A DNA stretch of 64,000 nucleotides, taken from the NCBI GenBank assembly GCA_024663395.1, contig JANFAH010000021.1:434001-498000 (forward strand), written 5' to 3'. Under the pieces are notes generated by a model, which did not search any database, was not told the DNA's origin, and worked only from the letters and a program-made list of their open reading frames with translations. The translations under genes and the position numbers were made by a program. Shown in pieces: positions 34,301 through 45,934 of the stretch (position 1 is its first letter; each line of letters opens with the position of its first letter). The stretch is from Pisolithus tinctorius. Lineage: Eukaryota > Basidiomycota > Agaricomycetes > Boletales > Pisolithaceae.

Positions 34301-36527
34301 CAATTGGAACGAAGTCCGAGTGCAGACACAAAGTGTTTTGCCTTGATGCTAGGTAGAGGCTTGGTAAGGGTATCGGCGACCATGTCGTCAGTAGGACAAT
34401 AAATTAAACGAAAGGAATTGTTTTCCACAGCAAAATGAATGAAATGGTATCGTATGTCGATGTGCTTTGTGCGAGCATGATAGCTGCCATCTTTGGTAAG
34501 CGCGATGGCGGATTGACTGTCAGAATACAGCGAGATAGGGTGTTTGAGTGGTCGGAAAACTTCTCTGATGAGTCGTCGAAGCCACAGGCCCTCTTTGGCT
34601 GTGTGAGTCGCTGCGACGTACTCCGCTTCAGTGGTGGAGAGAGTTACAAGTTCTTGTTTCCGTGAAGCCCAACTGATAGCTCCACCATCCAGTAGGTAGG
34701 CATATCCGCTTATAGCACATCGATGCTCCTGCGAAGCTCCATCTGCATCGGTATAGCCCTCAAGGCCTCGTTCTGAATTTCCGAACGTTAAAGCAAGTGC
34801 TTTTGACCCTGAGATATACCTGTAGATTCGTTTCACGGCCTCCCAGTGAGTCATGTTGGGTGCATTGTTGAACTGCGTGACTGTGGAGACAGCAAATGCA
34901 ATGTCAGGGCACGTTCCAACAGTGAGGTGCATGAGGGAGCCAACAGCAGCACGGTAGGGTACGTTTTTCATGCATGCAGTTTCTTCGGCTGGCTGCGGAA
35001 TTTCTCCGCAAGAGAGTTTTATTCCGGGGTCCATCAGAATTGCGGCAGGTTTGCAGTCAGCAAGGTTGTATTTCGTTAGGATGGCCTCGATGTATGACTG
35101 CTGTGACAGGGATATGGTGCGGGCTTCTCTGTTCTGTGTCACCTTCATCCCAAGTAGCCAACTGATGGGCCCTAGGTCGGAGATTTTAAAATGAGTGCTG
35201 ATCTCCTGTTTAAATGAGCGAATTAATGATGGGGAACTGCCTGTTACAGTGCAGTCATCGACGTGGCTGGCAAGGATGAGGATTTCCGATCCTATGCGAC
35301 CATAGAACACTCCCCAGTCTGCGTGTGCTCTGGTGAGCCCAAGATCTGCAAGAGTAGCGCATAGCTTCTGGTACCACTGAAGCGCGCCTTGTTTCGAGCC
35401 GTACAATGCTACGTTTAGCTTCCCAACTGGACGGGAAAAATTCCGCCCTACAGTGTAGCCCTCAGGGAGCTCCATGTAGATGTCTTCGCCATCTCCAAGT
35501 TTGCCATTGAGGAATGCTGAGTGGAAATCGAATACATCGATATCCCAGTCATTGCGTGCAGCAACTGCTAGTATGGTGCGGAGAGATGCGAGTCTTGCAA
35601 CGGGAGCATATGTTTTGTCATAGTCAACGCCCTGGATCTGAGAATAGCCCTTAGCGACTAGGCGGGCCTTGTACTTCTCGATTTCTCCGGCAGCGTTGCG
35701 TTTGATCTTGAAGACCCATTTGCATCCTATGACATTTGCACCTTTGGGGCACTCAACGACATCCCAGGTATGCGCTTCCTCTAGGCTGTTTAATTCCGCA
35801 TTTATGGCATTTTGCCACTTCGGCCAGTCAGCTCGGGATTTCGCCTCACGGACTATTGATGGGTCTAGCCCTTCGGCTTCAGCCATCCCTGCCACCATAG
35901 CATACACGATGTTAGTGTCATCTTCATTGGCAGCTAGTTCTTTGTCGAATACATAGGTAGCGTTTTCTCGGGATTTCGGGCTGTTTGGGTTGCTATCACT
36001 CTCTCGGAGTTCTTTTACGAAGTTGAGAGGGATGCGCCCATCACGAGTGCCTTCCCCTGCATGTAGGCACCTCATATAGTCTGATTCGAAGTGCTGGCGA
36101 GTAGAACGATGAGGTTGAGGTGGAGGTGTTTCGAAATTGTCTCCGAGTGGGTCCGGAATTAGTCTCGGAATTCTTGAAGTTGCTTCGGTGGGTTGCTCGA
36201 CCATCTGTGGGGCCTCGGAATTTCCCTGTGAAGCTGCGGAGTTCCGTTCTGAGGTTTCGGAATTTCGTTTTGAGGCTTCGGAATTTCTTTCTGAGGCGTC
36301 GGAATTCCCCTGCTCCCCCTTGAGCGGCACACCATGTGGTACAGACACATCTCGGCACTCGAAAATGACACTTCTTTCAATTCCGATTGCTCGTGTGTCA
36401 GGCCAGTAGATACAGTGGCCATCGCTCTCAGGGTCAAAACCTACCCAGTGTCTGTCTCAGGCTCGCATGTCTAGTTTGGAGCCAGAGGTGTCATGGACCT
36501 TGACACGACATCCCCAGACCGGAATTT
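34300..36527 (-). pseudogene. Copia polyprotein, C-terminal part: integrase end, reverse transcriptase, RNase H
   Basis: The frame continues from 58961 after the KDZ insertion: LSKIPVWGCRVKVHD, then HWVGFDPESDGHCIYW, separated by an in-frame TGA at 36457-36459. A Ser/Asn-rich linker of heptad-like repeats (RNSEASE type, about 36215-36330) follows. The reverse transcriptase starts near WQNAINAELNSLE and has GCKWVFKIK, VDYDKTYAPVARL, DFHSAFLNG and the catalytic HVDD (ILASHVDDCTVTG). RNase H shows YTDADGA, TLSTTEAEYVA and SDSQSA, ending with the conserved KHIDIRYHFI. Apart from the TGA the domains look complete. The stop is the TGA at 34300-34302, overlapping the polypurine tract. Confidence 0.92.
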
Positions 36528-36534
36528 TTGAGAG

Positions 36535-36697
36535 CACATAATGTAGTCGTGCTTAGTCACAACATATGGGTAGCCCGCGTGCCAAATTAACATTACTCAT
36601 ATAAAGCCCGGTGCGGGCCCGTCAAATTAATTAAGCCGTGACACATAAACAGGCCTGAGGACCCGGAGTGACAGCAACATAAGAGTGGGCCCATGAC
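36535..36697 (+). repeat. KDZ left terminal inverted repeat
   Basis: It matches the reverse complement of 58799-58960 at roughly 80-85% by eye, including a long exact core (CTTAGTCACAACATATGGGT) and GGGCCCGTCAAATTAATTAA. The outer ends differ slightly (CACATAATGTAGTC against GACCCCATGTAGTC). Confidence 0.85.
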
Positions 36698-38900
36698 AGA
36701 GCTGTCACAACTATGTGCAGGCCCTTCTGACATTTGGAGGATGCAGCATCGCAACAAATTGACGGGCCCGTCGCAAACGACATGGGAACAAATAGATGGG
36801 CCCGTCGATGGTTTGATCAGCCCGATCACAACATATATACCGGCCCGTTCAGCATATTGCAGACAGTGGTACATCAAATGGACGGGCCTGTGCATGATAT
36901 CGCTGATGATGCTGCATCAGATGGACGGCCCGTCAGACATATTATGGATTATGACGCATGATATAGATGGGCCCATCGCCATGACGTAGATAATGCGGAA
37001 TCGAACGGACGGGATAGTCGAGAGTATTATCGGGCAGACGAAGAGGTAACTACAGGACCGTCATCATATCGTGGATGGCGTCGAATCAAATGAAAGGGCC
37101 CGGTGATGGTACGATCTGGCAGATCAATGCATAAGGACGGGCCTGTCAATAGTATCGTCGGATCATCGGGCAGGCAATGCATAAGGATGGAGCTGTCACC
37201 AGGTGGTAGATAAGGTCGCGTAGAATGAACGGGACTGTTGCGGGTATGATCAGGCATAGCAACACATACACACGGGCCCGCCCGTCATATCCATGTATTA
37301 TGACACATTATATGAACGGGCCCGTTACTAAGGCAAGATAATGTCACATCAAATGGACGGGCCCGTAGAGAGTATGATCAGGCATAGCAACACATACACA
37401 CGGGCCCGTCCGTCATATCCGTGTATTATGACGCATTATATGCATGGGCCCGTTGCTAAGGCAAGGATAATGTCACATCAAATGGACGGACACATCGGGA
37501 GTATGATCAGGCATAGCAACACATACACATGGGCCCGTCCGTCATATCCGTGTATTATGACGCATTATATGCACGGGCCCGTTGCTAAGGCAAGGATAAT
37601 GTCACATCAAATGGACGGACACGTCAGGAGTATGATCAGGCATAGCAACACATACACACGGGCCCGTCCGTCATATCCGTGTATTATGACGCATTATATG
37701 AACGGGCCCATTACTAAGGCACGGATACTGTCCTATCAAATGACGGGCCCGTCGAGAGTATGATCAGGCATAGCAACACATACACACGGGCCCGTCCGTC
37801 ATATCCATGTATTATGATGCATTATAAACGGGCCCGTTACTAAGGGAAGGATAATGTCACATCAAATGGACGGGCCCGTCGGGAGTATGATCAGGCATAG
37901 CAACACATACAAACGGGCCTATCCGTCATATGCGTGCATTATGACGCATCATATAGACGGGCCCGTCAGGAAGGCAAGGATAATGTCACATCAAATGGAC
38001 GGGCCCATCGGGAGTATGATCAGGCATAGCAACACATACAAACGGGCCTATCCGTCATATGCGTGCATTATGACGCATCATATAGACGGGCCCGTCAGGA
38101 AGGCATGGATAATGTCGCATGAAATAGACGGGCCCGTAGAGAGTATCGTCAAGCATAGCGATATATACACGCGGGCCCGTAACTAAGGCGCAGATAATGT
38201 CCCATCAAATTGACGGGCCTGTCAGGAGTATCATCAAGATTAGCAACACATACACATGGGGCTGTCTGTCATATCCGTGCATTATGACGCTTGATATAAA
38301 TGTGCCCATCGCTGATGCACGGATAATGTTGCATCAAATGGATGGGCCCGTCGAGAGTATCATCAAGCTCAGCAACACACCCACACACACGGGGCCCGTC
38401 TGTCATATCCGTGTATTATGACGCATCATATGGACGGGCCCGTTACTACGGCACAGATAATGTCACATCAAATAGACAGGCCCGTCAAGAGTATGATCAA
38501 GCATAGCAACACATACAAATGGGCCTGTCCTTCATATGCCGACATTATCACGCATCACATAGACGGGACCATCACTAAGGCACAGATACTGTCCTATCAA
38601 ATGCACAGGCCCATCGAGAGTATCATGAGGCAGAGTGACATATACACACGGGCCCATCCGTCATATCCGTGCAGTTTGACGCATCATATAGACGGGCCCA
38701 TCTATTGTGTCATCTGTGTGATCACCACATATGGATGGGCCGGTACATATGTTGAAGATCACGTCAGATCAAATAAATGGAGCAGTCGACGGTGTGGTTG
38801 GGCTGATTAACGCGTAAAGGAGGATCGGGCAGATCGACAAATACAGATGGACCCATAGCTACGTCAATAATGACGTGGGATCAAATGTATCGGGCCGTAC
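36698..38900. repeat. KDZ left subterminal array of GACGGGCCCGTC palindromes
   Basis: By eye about 28 exact GGGCCC hexamers and many degenerate ones occur from the left end to here, most inside the 12-bp palindrome GACGGGCCCGTC. In the core (37270-38200) they step by 41-46 bp, and a longer unit of about 125 bp (three steps) is repeated with ATCAGGCATAGCAACACATA between. Open frames through the array (repeated MDGPV, MSHQMDGP) come from the repeat and I do not call them genes. These are likely transposase-binding sites. Confidence 0.85.
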
Positions 38901-39302
38901 AATAGGTCGCATTGACGCAGAAGATAGTCTTATGGTTCTGAGTGATGATAGGTGGTATTCCATGCGTTCCGTCGGAGGTCACATCCCGTGCACGGGACGG
39001 CCGGCATGATGAATGTATTCCGCAACTTTGAGACCAGTCTGTACATCCTGATGTTTTCACCAATCTATTGCAATTACTATTAAGTATGTGGTAATAGGAT
39101 TGTACTGCAATCTATCCTTTCCGCTTTGTAGCAAATGGAGTATTACATGTTGACATAGATACTCCGTGGGAAGGTTTCAGGTAACAACAAACACAAAGTA
39201 AACGTGCGGAAGTTACACGTCGCATCTTCCATTGGCATTATTTCCCGCAAAGTACCTCACACCAACAACTCCGACCTTACCCGCATACGTCTCAACAACG
39301 CA
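38901..39302. other. Gap between the array and the first KDZ gene
   Basis: There are no palindromes after about 38890. From 39204 the frame of the zinc-cluster gene is open without an ATG, so the true start may lie in an upstream exon here. The promoter presumably sits in this gap. Confidence 0.4.
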
Positions 39303-41660
39303 ATGAAGACCTACACCAAACGCGATGAGCTCACAGCCGCAGTGAACTCCATCATCAAAATCATCGATCGGAAAATCCTTGGAATGAAGGACTTGGCTGA
39401 CAAGCCGAGGTTTGCGGCTTGGAAGGAGGCTGTGAGCAGTGTAGTGGAAGTAGTGGTAAGTCCGAATATCACCCCACACGTCGCACCTCTGAGGAATATA
39501 GGATTCCGTGCGCGAAATTGCGAGGATCACGCATGAGATCCCGCTCACCATCATTGCGGCCGAAAGGTTCTGCAAATGGCATGAGAGGGTTGGACAGGAG
39601 AACGAGGGTCACCCATTTCCGAACTGGAGACTTATCACGCACCCAGACAAGGCCACCTTCGACGACCATCCGTGGCTGCAGACTGTCGAAAGACGCTTCG
39701 ACTTGCAACGTACCGGCTTCAAGACATCTGCCTTCCCACCCGCTGCAGAACCGTCGTCGGAAACACTACCGAAGGACGCGAGTCGTAAAGGCAAAGAAAA
39801 GGCGTCGGATGCTGAAGTGAAGGCGATGGTTGGAGATGACGATGGGGAGGATGAACTGGCGGATGAGGATGCAGAGATGGGAGGGGATACTGTTCGCTAC
39901 GAGCCTGCTCGGGGACGGCCATCGATGCAACAAGTAGCTGCTTCTGGCTCACGCCAGCCTGCTCGTCGGTCTCGGATGCCAAAACCTAAGTTAGTCAAGC
40001 AGGAGGAGGTTGATGAGTTGGATGAGGAAGATGATGAGGAGGAGGACGTGGACATGGACAGGCCAGGTACGTCTAGCCATCCAACGCCTCAATCGACAGG
40101 GCGAGGCAGGAGTCAACCTGGCGATGGGGTACATCCAGCGACAGAACCATCTGGGCCGACTGCACTTCCCAGCGACAATCGTTGCGACAAGTGTACCGAC
40201 GCCAACGTGCCCTGCATTCGGAAACAAAAAGGTGTATGTCAGCGATGCAAAAAACGCAAGATCTGGTGCACGTTTGCAACTCCCCGTCGGCCTAAAGAGA
40301 AAACACCCGCCACTCCCTCACGACGGAATCCATCCCGTACATGAACAAAGAAAAGGTCTCGCAGCAGCCTGCGCCCTGACGATGAAGACGCTAACGAAGA
40401 CGATGATGCGGACTACGCGACGACCCACCCGGAAAAGAAACCTCGCACCTCCAACGCAAGCAAATGTCCTCCAGAAAGCCGGTCCCGGCCAGTTGTAATG
40501 ATTCCCCATGGACGGCCTGGTAAGTATTCGTACCCATTCCCGCAGAACTGAACTGGTAAGCCCATGGCAGTGATCTGTCTCCCAGCGAGGCCGGCTCCAA
40601 ATCCCACCCGCGTTTCTCGTGCAGTAAGCGACCAGCATAGCCTCGCAACGACTCCGGCACCTGGACCATCTGCCATCACAACCTCCAGAGGAACAAATCG
40701 TACGTTGCGCTTCCTCTACTCATGACAAGCTTGAAATATCTGACATGTAATGGACATACGGCAACCGATTCCGCTCCCATCCCATCAGTCCCCAACCCGC
40801 CAACTGCTCCAACGCCTCAGCGACAACCGTCATCGCTATTCGAAGTCAACGTCCACGACGAGCTCAACCAGCTCTTTCAATTCCATGACGCGATATCAGC
40901 GCAAATGCTGGAAGTGAAAACAAGGCTGAATGTCTTCGATGGTCGTCGACAAGCCACTACGCCTGGCCTGTTTGAAGAACGGATGTGAACCATGGCCGAT
41001 GACGTTGCAGAGGTGATGTCCCATCAGAAGTTGTCTGAGAAGAAGGTACACACCATGGTGAGGCAGATCGCTGATGAATATGCAGCGTTGTCGTCGCGTC
41101 AGATGGCTTCGGACCAAAGGTTGGATAGTGCGATTCGGGCCATTGAGGCTTTGCAGTTGGAGGTTGTTGCGTTGGCTGCAGGTCGACTACCTCCTGCTGA
41201 CGATCCAACTTCTGGACTTGTCGCACCACCTCCCCCCAGCGATGATGGGAACGATGCGATGGCGGGTTCGGGACGTCCTGGCAATGCCGAGATCAGTGGA
41301 ATGGAAGGTGACCCAGCTGGTGAGTCCATGGCGATGCAAGAGGGTCAATTTGATCGAGGGCACCCTGGAGATGGGGAACCGCAACCAGGTGCAATGCGAG
41401 TTACAGCAGCAGCCTCAACAATCCCGAATATTTGCTGCGAGCCTCCACCCGAGGAGTACCAATCCAGGTCGAACGTCACTGGCCGGACCGACGGAGGACT
41501 TCAGCCAGCTGAGGGCACAGTATACTCATATCGTGGAAGGGCCAACCTGGCAGATCACCCAGTGGGGTTGGAGTGGGAACACCAGAGCGAGGATGTAGAT
41601 GTGATGGGTAGATATGTCCAAGGTGTATTCAGTGATACAGAGTTCCCCCCCTCACAGTAG
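39303..41660 (+). pseudogene. Zinc-cluster / coiled-coil protein of the KDZ element, two in-frame TGA
   Basis: Exon 1 (39303-39455, or starting upstream) joins 39502 in phase. The first ~110 residues (RFCKWHERVGQENEGHPFPNW, HPWLQTVERRFDL) are followed by an acidic stretch and a C6 cluster: CDKCTDANVPC, 7 residues, then CQRCKKRKIWC, spacing like fungal Zn2Cys6 DNA-binding domains (about 40189-40275). A TGA (40342-40344) interrupts, the frame stays open about 55 codons to a GTAAGT donor. A later exon (about 40785-41660) encodes a coiled coil (DELNQLFQFHDAISAQMLE; VHTMVRQIADEYAALSSRQ), broken by TGA 40986-40988. Such proteins are abundant in mushroom genomes; the role is unknown. Possibly it binds element DNA. 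Confidence 0.65.
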
Positions 41661-41879
41661 AGGGATAGGTTTGCTGTTATGATACCCGCATTCTGTATTG
41701 TCATAGCCTGACAATTCCATACCGCTTTTATGTGAGTACTGTTCGGAAGATATGCTCGGATCGAAGAAAATGGAACATTGCTTAAGGCTAATATGGACTT
41801 CCGCAACTGCAATTTAATTTCTATCGATGAACTTGACCTGAATGGTTATATTGAATGATAGACACTCGTCTGACTATAG

Positions 41880-44800
41880 CTACACATCGCTAGCATCAAT
41901 ATCCATCGAAGTTGGGATATACTTCAAGCTCATGCTCTGTTGTTTCAACTTAGCATGCTCTGAAAGCCTCTCATACACTGCTATCTGCCTCGCAGGGTAA
42001 CAGCTGGCGCCAAGCGCATCGCATTCCGAGTGGCAGGTGCGCCATTGGACAGCTCGATAATTGAAGTAATTGATTGTCCATTGAAATTCAGCTGTCAGCA
42101 ACTGTTCCTCTTCCGACCAACGGTCTCGCACTGCTTTGGCTCGAAGCCAATGAGTCCGGTAAACTTTGTGTACAGTCAACATCGATCCATACATACATAG
42201 ATGAAACACATACATTCCGACATCCAAGTGATGGATTTCGTATCCATCGGAACATCAACGGACCAAAACCATGGCAAATGGCTGACCCGGTGCGCATGTG
42301 CATTCTGAGTTATGGCGGCTGTGCTCACGGTGAGATCCGATGTCTCCAATTGCTGGTAACAGGTAAGGGTCTCGGCACTCACACCCAGAGCGACCATTGC
42401 CTTTCGGCATTGCTTGTATATTGCGGCTTGCTTCCGAACCACTCTATTAATTGTATGGATCGCGTCCCATGCGCGTGTTTTCATACTATAGCTTTTGGCA
42501 TGTCGCACCACATTCCGGAAGACCACAGCCTTGTCCACCAATGCAAGCCGAAGCCCGTTTAGCACATCATTCGCTTGACCGATCCGGAGCCTCAGCTCCA
42601 TATCACGGAGACGGCCTGAATTGCAGGAATGGAAAGCAGCCATTCCAACGTTCGATGGAAGCGGCAACGTGGCTATCCCTCCAAGGTCAGTGGTATCGGC
42701 CGTGAGTGTTTCGTCAGAGCCATCGTTTGGGTCTTCAGCATCTGATAGATATCCGTCGGACATGCATCAGCCATCCCGCTGTTCACTGCCTTCCGCATTG
42801 ATTGGATTCCAATCACCTCCCGCATCTTGCTGTAGATCGATGTATATGGCGGCATCTGCGATAAAACTTGACTGCTCTGATAATAGGCGCTCCGTGCGTC
42901 GTGCAATTACCAATCTTTTCAGCTCTGGCGCATGTACACCGACATTGCGATAATCGATGCGCAATGTGATTGCCACTTCTTCCAACCTGAGACCACGAGC
43001 GAGCCAACTTCCCATCCCACGCTGTGCTCCGCTCGATGTGATATTGTTCAAAAACTCCAGTTCAACGGTATGAACTGTTGGGGCTAATAAGCATTTCAGA
43101 TATATTCCGAAAGGAGGAGCAGGTGAGAACCTTACCCTTCCTCATTTGCACTTCAAAGATATCCATGGCGGAGGGGTCAACCATTCGGTCTCTGAAGGCC
43201 ACTTGCTCTTGGTAGGTCCACGTATCACGTTGTGTCGTAGACACTGCTTCATCCAATGTCTTGAATGCCCGTTTTGCCATATCTGCCGCTACCCTTGCGG
43301 TTGTCAGTTTCCGTATCAGACTATCGACTAAAGGCGAACAGTCAGGAAGGTTAGCGCATGAATAGAAGCTCATACCCATGCGAATCATCTTCATGAAGTT
43401 GCAATCGCTGATCTGAAAATCCAACAGCTCCTGGCGATGTGGGGAACTCATGCCCCGGGCCGAAGTGGATGCAATGTTGAGTAGCGACCACAAGGTCTCG
43501 ATGATTTCTCCATCTACCCACCCAGCGCCTTGCATGAATAAGGGTGCATATCGGGCATAGCATTCCTGTTTGTGACCATGCACATGCCACATTCCGATTC
43601 CTGGCATAATCTGCATTGAATCTGGGATGTCAATGAATGCGCTATTTCGGACCCATGTGCGTAAATTTTTCATGTATGAGCAGTTGATGTCATAGAAGCA
43701 GAGGACACGGTTGATTCCTGTCATGTTGTACCGCAATGCATTTGCCAATGAGTAATCCATGTTTAATTGCCTGAACTGCCATGAGCTGGAGGCACATCAT
43801 TGATGTGATATCCGACCTTTCCCCTTTTTGGAAGTCAACCACAGAATGCGGGTAAAAACACCCGTGCCGGGCGCATGCCGTCGCACCAATTCCGGTCGAG
43901 TGAAGTCTGCCCCGTTGGGCATTGGCCTGATTAATAGCCTTATGATTGTTGCATGCCGATTTCTAGTTAACACATGAGTAATTGAATGGAGGAAGCAGTC
44001 CGACAAATGTACCTCTGTGATGTGGGGTGTGGCCTTCAGGTATGTCTGATAATCTGGATCTGTGACCATGAATCCATGGCCATCCATCAACCACACCTGA
44101 TCTGCAGGATGCCTGTCGTGCATATGTTCGGCTTTGAAATTTCCATCCATCACTAGCGTGCGGGTATATTTCCAGCTTTGAAAGGTTAATGACGGGGGAT
44201 GAGCCAAATCCCAACACTTACTGATCCAGATCTTCCGCCAGGTTGACATTGATCCCAGGCTGTGGACATGCCGCACAAAATAACCCCAACTCCCCTTTTT
44301 TAGGAGCCTGCTCACATCACAGGAAGCCGTTCCATTTCAACAGTTTCAGGAGTCGCCATTGCCTTGCAACTCGAAGCAACTCCCGGTATCTGTCCTGGTC
44401 ATATTACTGCCTTAGATCCCCTGCAATCGACCATCATGGTCCGATGACTTACTGGAACTAGGTGAGGAAAGACACCAGAAGTCACCCGTCTCAGTTTTGA
44501 GTAATAGTTCATCCCGGATGTCCCACATTCCAGGTTGTCTCTCACAAAATCGTCCAAGACTGCAAATGTAAATGCAGTACTCGGTTTTTCGAATGTAGCA
44601 GGAAACAGCTTGGCTCGCAGCAATTGTAGCCGGAAGCTTTCTGCAGCTTCACACTGGCACCAACGTACTGGAATGAAATGCACCCCGGTCACATCGACGA
44701 CAGTGAGATATTTCGACCCGACAGGCCAACGCATGTGGGGCGGAACATCATCAACATCTTCCCACTCAGGGGCATTCATTTTGACTGGCCCTCCAGTGCC

Positions 44801-45513
44801 ATTCGCATTGGATGGATCTGAAAGGCAAGCTGCTCCAATGTGCCTGAGCTGCAGCTGAGCGCCAGTCTGAGTCTGCTCTGTAAATGCAATGCGAAGTAAT
44901 GAGGGCATCTCTCACCATATGGAGTGCCGATTCCTCAAAGAACTCCCCATTCCAGTGCTGCACTCTGTGAAAAAGCAAGCGTTGGTGAGTCATTCTACAA
45001 CATTCCCTGCAAAACATGGGCTGGTGCAAGCAATCTGTACATCTGTACAACCCATCTGTTCCACAACTTATGCAGTTCTGTGGGTCAGGAGGTGCTTCCA
45101 GCTCCAACAGGACCCTCATGAACTCCTCTTTGTGTGGAAGCCATTCACGGATGTAATCATTCTGTGTCTGACAACGGAAATGAGCTTGGGTTGTTGCATG
45201 AAGGATCCCTTGGTACCTTTTTTCGAGGTAACTGTAATGGCTCTACAGGAGGAGCATTATCATCATATTCCATGTCGAGTGCATCTTCATCAGTGTGCAT
45301 GTGCTGTTTGGAAGGCGAGCGGGAGTGCTTGGACGGTGAAGAGCGGGGTGAATGGACAGTGGAGGTGGCATCGGGTTGTGCAATTGCGACCTCAACCAAT
45401 CTCGATCTGCTCCGACCGCTGGTTGTCCGAGTTTTAACTTCTAGTTGCTTGACCCGATGGCCAGCCGTACACCCAATCATTCTCATGCGCTTTCCTGCGC
45501 TGCGTTTGGCCAT
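41880..45513 (-). pseudogene. KDZ transposase with CxC2-type cysteine cluster (about nine exons), two in-frame TGA
   Basis: Exon 1 is 45513-45217; a 49 bp intron joins TQNDYIREWLPHKEEF at 45167. The cysteine-cluster domain follows (CISCGTDGLYRCTDCL, CRECCRMTH, RVQHWNGEFFE; then YLTVVDVTGVHFIPVRWCQC). Next are DRYRELLRVARQWR, FCAACPQPGIN, the first catalytic region LVMDGNFKAEHM (about 44155), AINQANAQRG, CFYDINCSYMKNL (43690), GIGMWHVHGHKQECYARYAP, GEIIETLWS, and a C-terminal region (LPLPSNVG, RIGQANDVLNGLRLAL, HWLRAKAVRDRWSEE) ending at 41880. The estimated length is about 950-1000 residues, normal for KDZ. In-frame TGA codons at 44317-44319 and 42767-42769 disable it. It is convergent with the zinc-cluster gene and divergent from accessory gene 1. 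Confidence 0.88.
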
Positions 45514-45934
45514 GGCTATGGCATTGATGGTAAGTATGATTGAGTCAGATGTGGGTAGGAATCATCTTAGATATCTTGGATAGAGCTTGATGGTCATTTC
45601 ATGATCAATGATCCCAGCATGATAGATCGAAGATTCGGTATCAATGCGAAACTGATGCGGCTGACTTAAACCCATCCTGCACTAACCTTTTAGGGCTCGG
45701 AGTAGTCAACGGAATGAGTTTGATTGGCTCACCTCACCCATGACGGAATTAATGGCCGCTGAAACCCCAACAATGAATGTGGAAAGATGGGGCAAAGTCA
45801 ATTAGCAAGGCAGGAGATGCAATCTGGAGTCAATTTGAACGATGTCATGGATACCATAATGCCTTCCTTCAGGCCAATATAATACTTATTGTAGTAGGGC
45901 CCATAGATACCCTCCTTCCATTCCAGAAGTCCTC
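45514..45934. promoter_or_regulatory. Shared divergent promoter region of KDZ transposase and accessory gene 1
   Basis: This 421 bp lies between two start codons facing away from each other. No coding frame or repeat is seen. A bidirectional promoter is an inference from layout; no TATA box stands out clearly. Confidence 0.4.

Noticed and set aside
37341..38810. Long plus-strand ORFs rich in MDGPV and MSHQMDGP repeats
   Set aside because: They are translations of the GACGGGCCCGTC array; frames change between units, and both strands are open. They show no protein-like constraint.
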